Shown: positions 33,811 through 45,734 of the stretch, in pieces
How positions within the stretch are numbered: position 1 is the stretch's first letter
Layout: every line of letters starts with the position of its first letter
Assembly: GCF_963082655.1 (NCBI RefSeq)
Contig: NC_081555.1
Span: 183,417,424-183,481,423 of the forward strand
Origin: Stomoxys calcitrans
Taxonomy: Eukaryota > Arthropoda > Insecta > Diptera > Muscidae
Direction: 5' to 3'
DNA: 64,000 bases
Position numbers and translations under genes: made by a program
Notes under the pieces: model-generated
What the model saw: only the letters and a program-made list of their open reading frames with translations
The model's database searches: none
Told to the model about the DNA's origin: nothing

Positions 33811-34090
33811 TGTGCGCAGAGGTTAGCATGTCCGTCCATGACGTTGAACACCTGGGTTCGAATCCAGGTGAAAATATCAGAAAACAATTTCAGCTGTGGT
33901 TTTTCCTCTCCTAAAGCTGGTGACATTTGTGAGGTACCATGGCATATGAAAACTTCTCCATATAGAGGCCGTTCGGACTCGGCTATAAAAAGGAGGTCCC
34001 TGATCATTGAGCGTAAACTTAAATCGGACATTGATGTGTGAGAAGTTTGTCTCTGTTTCTTAAAGGAATGTTCTTGGGAAAATTGGCATA
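33811..34090 (+). repeat. SINE family A in troponin T intron 1
   Basis: Box A GCGCAGAGGTTAGCATG at about 33814-33830 and a perfect box B GGTTCGAATCC at 33855-33865. The body has 'ccatatagaggccgttcgga' and 'ctataaaaaggaggtccctg'; the tail has 'ggaatgttcttgggaaaat'. Same orientation as the gene. Confidence 0.75.
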
Positions 34091-34110
34091 TATATGGAAC
34101 ATTAAAATAA

Positions 34111-35046
34111 ACAAATAAAAATGTGCTAAGTTTGGCTGGACCGAAGCTTGGGAGCCCATCACCATGTATTCTGCTAAAAGTTTAGACGAATGAACATAGT
34201 TGAAGGGCACATTTGTACTTTATGTACAAAAACTGAAACTTCTTGGGGCAGTAGAAGGTTAATCGGGAGATCGGCTTACGTAGGAGATAGGTTAGGTTAG
34301 GTAAGAGTGGCAGTTCTTCACAGACTCATTTAGACAATTTTAAGTCCATTGTGATACCACAGTAGCGACAGACCAAGGCTTCTGGAATCGAACCCACGAC
34401 CCCTGCACTGGTAATCCAAGCACGCTACCAACTCGGCTACCGGGCGCCCTACGTAGGAGATACACCAGGTTATACATCGTTTTGGACAATACTTTCCATG
34501 GATGTTGGAAGTCATAAGAAAACAATACCTGTCAGCCACATCGGACAACAATTGCAGTTTTCAGGGACTCAAGATGTCAATTCGGCAAGACGGTTATAAT
34601 GAGAGCTAAATCAGGTTATAGACCGATTTGGACCATACTTAGCACTGTTGTTGGAAGTTGTAATAGAATATTAGGTGTCCAAATTCATCCACATCGGAAA
34701 ATAATTGCGGTTTGTATGGGCACAAGATGTCAAATCGGGAGGTCGGTTTATGCGGGAGCTGTATCATGTTATGGACCGTACTCAGCACGGTTGTTGGAAT
34801 TAGTAGCAGAACACTATGTGCAAGATTAATGCCGAATCGTACAACTGCAGTTTATAGGGGCTGAAGAAGTCAACTCAAAGGAATACTTTACATGGGAGCT
34901 ATGTCCACATCAGAATCGTTATGGCCGATTTGCAAGCCCCAGCAGCTTACATCAATTTGAAGCTGATATCTTAATTGTTATTGTCACAAACGGACATGAT
35001 TAGATTGGCGTAGAATGTCAAGACGACAAAGAATATGTATAATCTA
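34111..35046 (-). mobile_element. DINE-1-like element, reversed, in troponin T intron 1
   Basis: Begins 'acaaataaaaatgtgctaag' and 'ggctggaccgaagcttggga' (diverged), with internal units such as 'gatgtcaaatcgggaggtcg' and 'gttatggaccg', and ends near 'gtagaatgtcaagacgacaa'. A second SINE (34290-34449) is inserted in it. Confidence 0.5.
34290..34449 (-). repeat. tRNA-derived SINE (family C) with 13-bp target duplication
   Basis: Read on the - strand: head 'cccggtagccgagttggtag', box B GGTTCGATTCC, body 'gtcgctactgtggtatcaca', and a 3' tail of CCTAA-like repeats. The flanks carry the same 13 bp, TACGTAGGAGATA, at 34277-34289 and 34450-34462, as expected for LINE-mobilised insertion. A short diverged fragment of the same family is at about 57716-57775. 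Confidence 0.8.
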
Positions 35047-35107
35047 AAGCGTCGCAGGTCAAGAACTGGACCATTAAAAAATTAATATTTCTGCTCCTCT
35101 GCGTTAC

Positions 35108-35395
35108 GGAGGCCACCGTAGCGCAGAGGTTAGCATGTCTTCCTATGACGCTGAACGCATGGGTTCGAATCCTGGTGAGACCATCAGAAACAATTTTCAG
35201 CGGTGGTTTTCCCATGTCATGTCATGTAAAACTTTTCTCCAAAGAAGTATCGCATTGCGATACGCCGTTCGGACCCGGCTATACAAAGGAGTCCCATTTC
35301 ATTGATCTTAAAAACTTGAATCGGACTGCACTCATTGATATGTGAGAAGTTTCTGCCTGTTCCTTAGTGGAATGTTCATGGGCACAATTTGCATT
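35108..35395 (+). repeat. SINE family A in troponin T intron 1
   Basis: Head 'ggaggccaccgtagcgcaga', box B GGTTCGAATCC at 35162-35172, a shortened body ('ttttcccatgtcatgtcatg' replaces the usual middle), and the tail 'ggaatgttcatgggcacaat'. Confidence 0.75.
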
Positions 35396-35892
35396 TGCAT
35401 TGCTTAAAAACGAATATTTTAGCATTCTATTCGAAACAGGGTTGACTAGGTGTACACTGCTAAGACAGACAAAGATTGAAATAGAAAAATAAAATCTGAG
35501 AAACAAAAGGCAAAGAATATTTAAATTCACAGAAGTGTATTAAATTTCTAAACTTTATTGGTATTACATTGTTGAAGTGGTCATATCTTTTTTCATTTTG
35601 CTTAGGTTTATTGTTATTATTTTTAAAGGAATTTAGCAAACCACATACACACCCCAGGAAGAGATTGTTTTATCTTTAGATTCGTTTTAAACCATTTCAA
35701 ATAAAACCTTTTAGCTTTTCTTTGGCAAAGGCAAATGCCATGTGGTAAAATGATAAAAGCTTTAGTTGCCATTCCATTAGAAGCCTAAAAGGATTTTCAC
35801 AAAATGCTTATGCTTTTGTTCAATTTATTTAAACTAATTTGGAAATCTCTTTTTTTGTTGTCTTGCAGGTTTTTTAATCCCTAACCATAACC

Positions 35893-38800
35893 ATGTCCGA
35901 CGATGAGGAGTACACGTAAGTAATGAGAAGCCGGAAAATAAAATAGAAATATGAAAATTATATTGAAATTTAACAATCAAAGGACACAGACACTGATGAC
36001 ACTGGAGCCTAGACTCATACACTTACACATACATGTTATGATTCAGTTTCAATTTCAATCTCAGCCTCAGAACCAGACACTGAAGATATGACATTGGTAC
36101 ATATTCGTACACACGCACATGTAACCTTGTATATGCACTGTATAAAAATGTAATAAACATTTATTTGTTATATAGTCCTTAGCTTTCCTTATGTGGCAGG
36201 GCATGTTTATATTTGTGTACATTGTATGTATGTACGTACTCTTGTACTATATGGCATATGATATTGTTGTTGTGAAATTGTGTTTTCTTGTTATTTTTTG
36301 TGGTAGACTAGCAATGCTGAATTGTTTCGTCTCCTTTTTTTTGGGAGGGGGTTTAATAAGCTGATGCCGTTGCATTGTACATATCTGTGTCTAAAGATGT
36401 AAATATATAAAAATTCTCTCATAGATTTAGAAAATATTATGAAATTTAAGAATTTAAATATAATGACATGTGTGATGTGTAAAAGACTGAAGACCAAGGA
36501 CGTTCAAGGTTTTTATTATGTTTTTCTTTTCTTTTGTATACCATATTTAGATGTAAGTCTTTAGCCTACTGTGACATTTAAAATATTTGTTGATTTCTTT
36601 TCATATGTTTCCCCCCTATTGCCATTACACCTGTCCGTCACCTGTTCTCATACCTGATCTATTGCAACACACCACCTATACTACACTCTGTCGAATCCCT
36701 TTCTTGATTCGTTCCTTCGTTCGTTCGCTCGTTGTTATCGTTGTCGATTCATAAATGTGTTGTGCCCATGAATGTGAAACCATTTTGCATTTTCCCCAAG
36801 CAGTTCCGAAGAGGAGGAGGAGGTTGTCGAGGAGGTCAAAGAGTAAGTATTGCCACCCATAGCACTCCCAACTAACCTAAGGTCTACTAACAATCGCCAT
36901 AAATGGAAGCAAATCCCAAATCTAAATTTCCAATTAACCAAAGGAAAGCAAAAGTTAAAATTTTTAAATTGGTACAAACAAAACAAAAGTTAGCCCTCCA
37001 TATTTTCCTAAAACAAAAACAAGAATTAAAAACAAAATCTGCTACCAACTACAAACCATACCATTCCCACTCATTCTACAATTGGCCTAGAAAAAAAAAC
37101 AACAATTCGGAAGTTCTATCGTTCTATCAAAATCCACAACCCACCCCGATAACTATCCTACCTACATAATTGGATGTTGTTATAATGACTCTTCCTCCTT
37201 CAAAAAAAAAAAAAAAAAACTAAATTAAAATTGGTTCCTGGCTTAAACTTGATGTTGTCCTATCCACGATTAGAAGAAAAAACAAGGCACTCTCATTGAT
37301 TTCTTTTCCTTCATTTCTTTATTTAATTTCAGGAAGTAAGTTAAACAAGTTTCAAGAATTCAGAAACATTTCGCTACTTTGGTTAAAACTAAACAAAAAA
37401 AAAGAAAAAAAAACAAAACGAAATGAACTCACTCACTACCGAAGATCTAAGCAAAAACTTGTTCCTCTATTATTCAGTGAAACCTATGGCCCTTTTATTT
37501 TCGAAAACGAACGACCAAATTCATATGCAGTAGAAGTCATTCTCTGTGTCTCTCTCAGTTCATCATTTGTACAAAATCTCATGTTTAAGCCGTTTCTCTT
37601 TTTTTAGAGCTTTGGCACAAAGATTTTTGCTTAGATTTGATAATGTTTCAATTTTTGTTGTTGAATCTTTTTAATGTTTGATCTCATTCTTTTCTTTTTT
37701 CTTCCCCCCCAAAACGAAACAAAAACAATAAAAACCAAAAAAAAAAACACAATTTTTTGTAAATCGTTTTTTTGTGTTTCCTGTTTTGTTTGCAACGAAA
37801 CGAAACCAAATCAAAAATCAAACATTTTGTCGATTATTTTATTTTTTTGTTGTTGCGTTTGCAATCATCATCACGAATGGCGCGGCCACATCCACACATA
37901 AAAATCAAAAAAAAAAAAACAATTTTTGTTACTCAAACAAACAAACACTCAAACAAATAATATAAAAAAAAACAAAAAACTGTAAATCATCATTCCAATA
38001 TCCAAATATTCGATTGCGTGTACAGAAAAGCACCTCAGACACCAGCCGAGTAAGTGATTCTTTTATATGGATTTTTAAGAAAATGAACCAAAAATTAAAA
38101 AAAAAAAATAATGCCCAAAATACCTCCATAATCGTTGTTGTTACGTTCCTTCAATGTTGTTCGTATCGTAATTATGTTGCTGTAGAGACTAATTGCGAGC
38201 CTAGAGTAAATAACATCACCATCCGATTTTTTCCAAATTCCCATGATCAATGACACAGACATGCAACCTCCGGCGAAAATGCGTCAATTTCAAAAAAAAA
38301 AAACAAAATAAAATCCTACTCACTTTGGTGAGTCCAAGACAAGCGCTGGCCCAACCATCTATCCTTTTCGTTGAGGTGGCGTGTTTGTGGTTTTTGTTCG
38401 AGATGTAACCCAACAATTTTGGCTAAATGAAAATGATTGAAAACGAACGACGTACATATGTTACAGAAATGAAGCTTTTTTTGAACTACAAAATTTTACA
38501 TTTATTCGGTTTTTGAAGATTTGATCATCATCCCACCCAACCCCCGCCCCTTCACTTCAGTGCGTGTCGTGTGTGTGTGTGTGTGTGGTCACTTATGGCG
38601 TTGGGTCGGTCAACTCTACTCACATAGTATATCTTTTTTTGGCCACATGTAACCAAGCTCATTCATTCATTGAAAAGCTCCATTTGTGACCATTCCCCAC
38701 CCCCACAACATCCCTAAACACACCAGCCACCAACCATCCCCACACCTTCGATAAACTCAAACACTCAACTCGACCAAAGCAAATGGCTCACACACTTTTG

Positions 38801-41800
38801 CTTTTTGCGTGAACATAGTAATAACAATCATAAGTAATAAGTAAAAATAATAACAATAATGATATGTACGAATACAAGAATAACAACAATCGTAAACATA
38901 ACGATAACATCAATATAAATGTAGTTTTGTTTTTCTTCGTCTGCGTGAGTGTGTGTCTCTGTGTGTCAGCCGAACGTGCGAGCGGCAAGGCTGCGTGCGT
39001 TCGTGTGAACCTTCATACTGTTGTAGAGTTTTATGATTTACATTTACTTCTTCTTAGCATCACTTCTGTTACAAACACCCCTTGTTGCCGTTGTTGTGGT
39101 TGTCGTATACTTTATTCATAATCAAATCAATGATACGCACTGAGTCACGTAATCACACGATGACCGCAAAAACGAGAAAGCGAACCCATTGCTCGCTAAC
39201 TCGCTATTGTCATAGCAACCACCCTACCCACATATGCGTACACACCAGAACGCAAATATCCTTGCATATTTCAAGGAGATGTGCGTGTAAAAATACCAAA
39301 AACAAATTAACTTTCTTCTGACTGCCTGACTGAAAAATGCCATTGATTGCAGAGTCCCAAACACATGGTGGGCAAACTGATTTTTTTGGGTTTAGAAGTA
39401 AAAAAAACGCTCTATAATCATAATATATTGTATATACCATTAGTTGTAAATGTTTTTGAAAAACTCTAAAGACAAAGAATTTTCAATGTTTTTTTCCCTC
39501 CAAAGGCAAATGTCTTGCAGTTGAATTAAAATTTCTAACTAAAAGGCAATGCAATTAAACTGGACTGTTTATACCACAGTTCAATCATAAGGCAATTGCC
39601 AGGCAAAGAGAATTTATAAAAAAAAAATATTTTTGGTGAATATACCGTAGTTCTCTATTTCTCAAGAAATAGGAAAATTTAGCTTAAATATCTGGTATCT
39701 AGCTGGCCATTCTGCAGGGATCCCCTGCTTCTTTGTTTACCAAGCTATGTATGGGTAACAATTCACTCACTAGTATTTGCACTCCTAAGGAGTGGAGGCC
39801 TTCTAAAGTTCCTTATATACAGGACCCATAGAGTATATCAATAAATTGATAATTTCCACCATCGAGTCTCATTAAGGTCATGAATTCGAATCCCACTAGA
39901 AGCACTGAAATGTTCAAATATGGTACAGACTTTTGCTATTTCCTCGCAATGTCTGTCGGTCTTTTAAAATCAAGAAAACGTCAAATTAAACAAGTAAAAG
40001 CGTGCCAATCGCATTTGTCAAGTCCTTTGCCAGATACCGCTATGCTATTGGAGTTATATCAGGTTATGGGCCATATTGCAAAATTTCAGCCAAATCGGAT
40101 AAGAATTGTGCCCTATAGGGGCTTTGGCACGTATGTTGAGTGGGAGAAGTCGTTGTACAAAATGTCAGCCAAATCGGATAAGAATTACTCCCTCTAGAGG
40201 CTCAAGAGAAATAGTCAGAAGATCGGCTTATATGGCAGCTGTATCATGTTATGAACAGATTTAGATCATAGTTGTTGGATGTCAAAACAAAACACCAAAA
40301 CACCCCTCTAGAGACTCGCTATATGAACACATGGACCCATATGGCCTACTTACAATCCCAAACAGACCTACACTAATAGGAAGTATTTGTGTAAAATTTC
40401 AAGCGCCTAGCTTTAATCCTTCGAAAGTTAGTGTGCTTTCGACAGACGGATGGACATAGCTAAATCGACTTCGGATATAAAGACGGATGTATTACAAACG
40501 GTAACGATGAAATTTGTATACCTCCTATTCTATGGTGGACGGTATAATAATCGGAATGACCTTAAACCAACCAATACCACGATACAAGGAGTTGAGATTT
40601 CACCAAACTTCTTCATCTTCGCCACAGTCAGTGCTAGCCTTGCTAAAGAGAGCCTAATACGGTATGAAATTTCCATTGGGTACAGTATGCAATCTCCATT
40701 TGCTTTGGAGATATTAAAGCTGGTGATATTTTTGGGGGAATTTAAGTTTTTGCAAACAAAACCAAAGTTTTTAAGTGATTTGGTTCAAAATCAAATTGTA
40801 CACACCCAATAAATCTATTTATTGTAAATACTAGTTTCACAATTATGTGTTTTTCTCCAATTTAAATTTTTGTTTAATATACTTTGATACATTTTCTCCC
40901 TGTTTTTGGTGTAGTTCAGTTTTGAGACATTGGCACCGTGTGTTCTAATCCATCATAGTACATTTCATACATAGCCCTTGCCAAACATGAAAATATCTCC
41001 TTAATTATCTGTCACTGGAAAATCAATTGCTTGGAAGAGAGATTCTGATGTTCGAGAAAATTATGAAGTATCATGGCTGACAACAAGCTCTGCTTGGGGT
41101 ACTTTGCAGATGTTGTAATGAAGTAAATGTAGGGAAAAATGGCAGAGAATCACTGCATTTCTCAACGGTTCATTGAAAGTTTTCACACCAACACACACAC
41201 ACACACTCAGGCATCAACTTTTAATCCATTTTCACTACAACATGCATTTGTAAATATCATCAATGTAATTTAATTATGTTGAACTACTACTAGTTGGCCT
41301 ACTCTCCTCACACGTACATTTGTATAAAAGTTCATCATGCCATCGTAAGATTTCCTTTATTTTTGAAATAGTTATGTTCACTGATTTTTGTTTTCAATCC
41401 TTAATAGTAAAAATGTTGCCGTATATTTTTTTTTTGTTAAGTTAGAAATTAAATTTGCTCTCTAAGTAAGTGAGTATGTGATGTGTGCATATGCGTGTGT
41501 GTATGTTGTGCATATGTAAATATGTGTGTGTATATATCTAGTATACTATGCTCTGTATGTATGTTTCCCGTAGTCGTAATGCTTTACACATAAGTATGTA
41601 ATGGTACACCTGTGTATGTATGTAGACCGTTTTGTTCAAATAAAACTTTCCACAAAGCCCACAAAAAGACCTCCTTCCTGCAAACAACCCTCAACCAAAG
41701 TCAATTTAAGCCCATATGATTAGGAGAAAAACTATTAAAATCGAAAACGAAAAAATGAATTGTTATACACATACATACATACCCGTGGTACTCCTACATA

Positions 41801-44532
41801 TACTACTACTACTACTACTAGTAGTACTTCCTTCAAGAGTTTGAAGAGTATTGTTGTATTATTATTATTATTTTTTTTTAACTTAGCAGATGGAGGCTAG
41901 CCGAGTATTGAGTATTGTTGATGTTTATTTTAGATTTGTACGCATGGGCCTTTGTGAGTTCAGGAGAAGACTAATGGTTTGCTTTTCTTTTTGTTCTTGT
42001 ATTTTCTGGTTGTTCTTTGCATGTGCAGAGGTGAGGGTGATCCAGAGTTCATCAAGCGCCAAGACCAAAAGCGTTCCGATCTCGACGATCAATTGAAGGA
42101 ATACATTGCTGAATGGCGCAAACAGAGAGCCAAGGAAGAGGATGAGTTGAAGAAACTCAAGGAGAAGCAGGCCAAGCGCAAGATCTCCCGCGCTGAGGAA
42201 GAGCAAAAGATGGCCCAACGCAAGAAGGAGGAAGAAGAGCGTCGCGTTCGCGAGGTTGAAGAAAAGAAACAACGCGAAATCGAAGAGAAGCGTCAACGTC
42301 TCGAAGAGGCTGAGAAGAAGCGTCAAGCCATGCTCCAAGCCATGAAGGACAAGGACAAGAAGGGCCCCAACTTCACCATCGCCAAGAAGGATACAGGCGT
42401 GGTAATTATTTCACTTTACTGCAATGCAATTAAACTTATACGGCTTTCTTTTTTCGGTTATTTTTCTAAATTTCTTCCTACCTCTTTATTTCCTTCGAAA
42501 AAACACACTTGAGAATCTGTCCTTTCTACTGTCCTATTGTCCAATCATCATAAAAAAAAAATCCAAAAACGTACATCCTTTTCCAAATTCCAAACTTTCG
42601 CTCTTGTCAAACTCTCACTCAAACTCGAACACAAACACATTTTTTTAAACACGTGTTACTCTTGTTTCTCTCTTTTTTCACTTTGAACCACACACATACA
42701 AAAACATATTGTGTCTTGTGCTGTCTTCTTGCCATTGTATATATATGTGTGTGTGTGTCAATCTCTGTGTGAATCTGAATCTATTTGGCATGAATGGGTG
42801 CGTGCGTATGTGTGTGGTGTGTGTTATTTTATGCGTTGCTATAGTTGGGCCTCTCCTCCGCCGCCATGGAGCGTAACAAGACTAAGGAACAACTCGAGGA
42901 AGAGAAGAAGATCTCCCTGTCGTTCCGTATCAAGCCCCTTGCCATCGAAGGCTTCAGCGAGGACAAATTGCGCGAAAAGGCCCAAGAATTGTGGGAACTC
43001 ATCGTCAAATTGGAAACTGAGAAATATGACTTGGAAGAAAGGCAAAAACGTCAGGACTACGATGTAAGTATCCTTTGATCAGACATTATGCGGCAAAACA
43101 TGACAGCTAATTTCTTCCGTTTGTGCAGTTGAAAGAATTGAAGGAAAGACAGAAACAACAGCTCAGGCACAAAGCCTTGAAGAAGGGTCTCGACCCCGAG
43201 GCTTTGACTGGCAAATACCCGCCCAAGATCCAAGTCGCCTCCAAGTACGAAAGACGTGTAGATACCCGCTCTTACGACGACAAGAAGAAACTCTTCGAAG
43301 GTGTAAGTATTTGCTCATCCAATCATCTTTTTTTCATACTTGAATTTCTATGGTCATCGTTCTGTGATGCAATGGTGCAAACATCTGTCGACTTCGAGCT
43401 AAAAATATTTCTCATTTCATATCACAATATTTTGTTTTTTTTTGAAATTTCAAAGGGTTACGATACGCTCTATAAGGAAACTTTAGAGAAAGTCTGGCAA
43501 GAAAGACAAGAGAGGTTCACACAACGATCAAAATGTAAGCTTACGAACCCGCTTCAGTCGTTACAGTGGAGTTCGTTTATGTGCCTCCCCAAGTGTTTCG
43601 TTTGTGTTGTTTTTTCCTTTCGCACAACAGAAGTTGCTCATCTGTTGTGGTTGATATGTTGTCTCCCAAAGTGAATTAACCGTTACATCAGAAGTTCTGA
43701 TGAACACAAATTTCCCATCGAACATAAAACTCGCAGACAGAAACCACATGACTCTTGCACACACTCCCCTAAAGGAGCAACCTTTAAAAGTGGGGAGCTC
43801 TATTGCATCGAGCACCAACACGATTGACTCGACCTCAGATAGTGCACACAAACATTAACACTTTATACAAATACACTACATAAATATTTCTCTCTCTCTC
43901 TCTCTCTCTCTTTTCTACATGTCTACTTTTATGATGGTGTTGGTTTAATTATTCCATGTTAAATGTTACCTACCTCTATCTGTCTGTGTGTGTGTGTGTG
44001 TCTTTGCATCTTATTGTCTCATATCCAAATAACGCTCATTAGGGCTGGGAAGAACTCGGCAAGGAGGTCAATGAGAAGGTGTGGAACGAGAAGAAGGATC
44101 AATACTCCGGCCGTCAAAAATGTATGTATATCATTTTTTGTACTAATCGAATGAGCTACGTCTCTCTCTATCTCTATCTCTGTCTCACACGCATTTGTCC
44201 CAAAAAGTTTTTGATTTTTGTTGAAAATGCGTTTTGTGTGTTGTTCGTTTTTTTGTGATACAACAACAGCAATGTATGGACTCTACTTATAAAATTTGGT
44301 CTAATGTTGTGTGCTTTTCCGTTTACTTTCTCCCCCAATAGCCAAATTGCCCAAGTGGTTCGGCGAAAGACCCGGCAAGAAGGCTGGCGAACCCGAGACA
44401 CCCGAAGGCGAGGAAGATGCCAAGGCTGATGATGAAATCGCCGAGGATGAAGAAGAAGTCGAAGAGGAGGTCGTTGAAGAGGAGGAAGAAGAGGAGGAGG
44501 AAGAAGAAGAGGAGGAGGAAGAGGAAGAAGAG

Positions 44533-44564
<32 letters not shown>

Positions 44565-44589
44565 GGAGGAGGAAGAAGAGGAAGAATAA
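35893..44589 (+). CDS. up: Troponin T, muscle (upheld orthologue)
   Basis: Tropomyosin-binding subunit of the thin-filament troponin complex. Coding exons: 35893-35915, 36804-36842, 38026-38049, 42029-42401, 42845-43063, 43129-43302, then one of 43456-43534 or 44043-44121, then 44342-44589. All have GT..AG borders and matching phase; total 392 residues. It starts MSDDEEYTSEEEEEVVEE, an acidic variable tail. Residues 29-153 hold the highly charged tropomyosin-binding part (GEGDPEFIKRQDQKRSDLDD...), followed by the TnI/TnC-binding helix (LREKAQELWELIVKLETEKY...). The last exon has SKLPKWFGERPGKKAGEPE and ends in 37 consecutive Glu (residues 356-392), the insect-specific Glu-rich extension. The small second and third coding exons and the paired 79-nt exons imply alternative splicing, as in Drosophila. 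Identification is certain at family level; which isoforms exist was not tested. Confidence 0.95.
36804..36842 (+). other. up: Troponin T small exon, 39 nt
   Basis: Acceptor ...CCCCAAGCAG at 36803, donor GTAAGT at 36843. It encodes the acidic run TSEEEEEVVEEVK and is a multiple of three, so it can be skipped without a frameshift. Confidence 0.85.
37333..37335 (+). other. up: Candidate 3-nt microexon of troponin T
   Basis: A long pyrimidine tract and 'ttatttaatttcag' precede GAA, followed at once by the perfect donor GTAAGT (37336). Inclusion would preserve frame between the 39-nt and 24-nt exons, adding one residue. It stands where Drosophila has a very small alternative exon. Inferred from signals only. 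Confidence 0.4.
38026..38049 (+). other. up: Troponin T small exon, 24 nt
   Basis: Acceptor 'gattgcgtgtacag', donor GTAAGT at 38050. It encodes KAPQTPA in the shared phase, matching the KPPQTPAE segment of Drosophila troponin T. Skipping keeps frame. Confidence 0.85.
39988..40549 (-). mobile_element. DINE-1-like element, reversed, in troponin T intron
   Basis: Starts 'aaacaagtaaaagcgtgcca' and has diverged internal units ('tcggcttatatggcagctgt'). It ends with a (GTCY)n remnant and 'ctattctatggtggacggta'. It is shortened to about two units. Confidence 0.6.
43456..43534 (+). other. up: Troponin T mutually exclusive exon, first copy (10A-like)
   Basis: 79 nt, acceptor 'gaaatttcaaag', donor TGTAAGC. 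Encodes GYDTLYKETLEKVWQERQER and then FTQRSK. Same length, same entering and leaving phase as 44043-44121, and paralogous to it (G-aromatic-D/E ... W-E ... Q-K/S). Confidence 0.88.
44043..44121 (+). other. up: Troponin T mutually exclusive exon, second copy (10B-like)
   Basis: 79 nt, acceptor 'aaataacgctcattag', donor GTATGT. Encodes GWEELGKEVNEKVWNEKKDQ and then YSGRQK, close to the general-muscle form of Drosophila. Including both exons would shift the frame (158 nt), consistent with exclusive use. Confidence 0.9.
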
Positions 44590-45083
44590 ATTAATTTAAC
44601 TACATTTAATAAAAATAAAAACAACCAAAACAACATAGTTATTATTAGCTTATTCTACCGCTATCGATTACAGCCAAAACAAATATACTAAAGATATTCT
44701 TTTTTTAAACAAAAAAAAACAACCTAAGAACAACAACAAGTTTGAATATGAATAAATGAAAAAGAAAGAAAAATAAACACAAAAAAAAAATTGAAAATGA
44801 ACCACAAGAAACATTTCTCAAAATAAACATAAAAACAAATATCGTATGAAAACAACAACAACAGCATCTTTTCATGAACACGATTTTATGTAAGGCTTTT
44901 CTATCGCTCTCTCTCTCTCTCTCTCACACACACTCTCTTTGAAGTCCAAATAAATCTGCCTATAATTATAGACTAAACATTTTTTCCACACTCACACTCA
45001 CTCTCTCTCTCTCTTTTACTTTCGTTTCGTAAATGAAAATTTAATACAAAAATTATGTAAATTATTTGTAATTTTTTAATAAA
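44590..45083 (+). terminator. Troponin T 3' UTR with several poly(A) signals
   Basis: AATAAA occurs at 44608-44613, 44614-44619, around 44750, 44773 and 44823, and at 45078-45083. Further ones lie at 45358-45363 and 45416-45421, so the true end is uncertain. CT-rich microsatellites lie at about 44912-44928 and 45001-45014. Confidence 0.65.
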
Positions 45084-45734
45084 AATTTTTACTACGAACA
45101 CCTCTGAAAAAAAAACCCAATCGAATACTCTTGATATTCATTCACAAAAAGGTTCACAGCTGGACGCACACACACGTTCTCTTAATCTCCATCATACCAA
45201 GACCATCGACTGGAAAGAGCATTGCAACACAGACTCATTTCCTAAGACAGCTGAGCAAACTATCACAGAAACTCACCAACTCACACACTACACGGACACA
45301 CCCATACACACACACACACTCTCTCGCTCAATATTCCTTTTTTGTTTAAGAATTGATAATAAATTTAGTTTTTCTTTATTATTTTATTGAATTAACTTAA
45401 AATACATATTATCTCAATAAAACTCTCTTGAAAACTGTAAATTCAACGCCATAGACTACGACTAGGAGCCATCCTTGGAAGGGGGATAATTTTATTTGTT
45501 TGGCTTTGATAAATAATTGCTCTGTTAATAAAGTGCTGTGTCATTGAAGCACACTTAAACGCATATGAGGTTAAAAGGATTAATGCAACAATTCATATAT
45601 GACTATGATTTATACATCGGTTTCCATTAGCGGTCATAAATTATGGAGATAGAACACGTGTGTTACTAAAAATATATGCTGCTAGCTGCAGGACTCACTG
45701 AATTTGAATATCAAACTCCGATAAAAAAAATGCA

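Noticed and set aside
34287..34305. GGTTAGGTTAGG resembling arthropod telomere TTAGG repeats
   Set aside because: Only about two units, and it lies precisely at the tail of a SINE with target duplications. Flies lack TTAGG telomeres.
34370..34450. Apparent tRNA gene on the - strand
   Set aside because: Boxes A and B are present but the acceptor stem does not close and the sequence continues as a SINE body with a tail and TSD.
36551..36552. A possible 2-nt exon ('...tatttag|at|gtaagt') in troponin T
   Set aside because: Not a multiple of three, so inclusion between the small exons would break the frame; probably chance signals.
41925..42338. - strand 137-codon Leu/Phe-rich frame
   Set aside because: Antisense shadow of the highly charged, Lys/Glu-rich troponin T exon 42029-42401.
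44301..44636. Long - strand frame with a polyserine tract
   Set aside because: It is the antisense shadow of the Glu-rich troponin T C-terminus; GAA/GAG reads as serine-type codons on the other strand.
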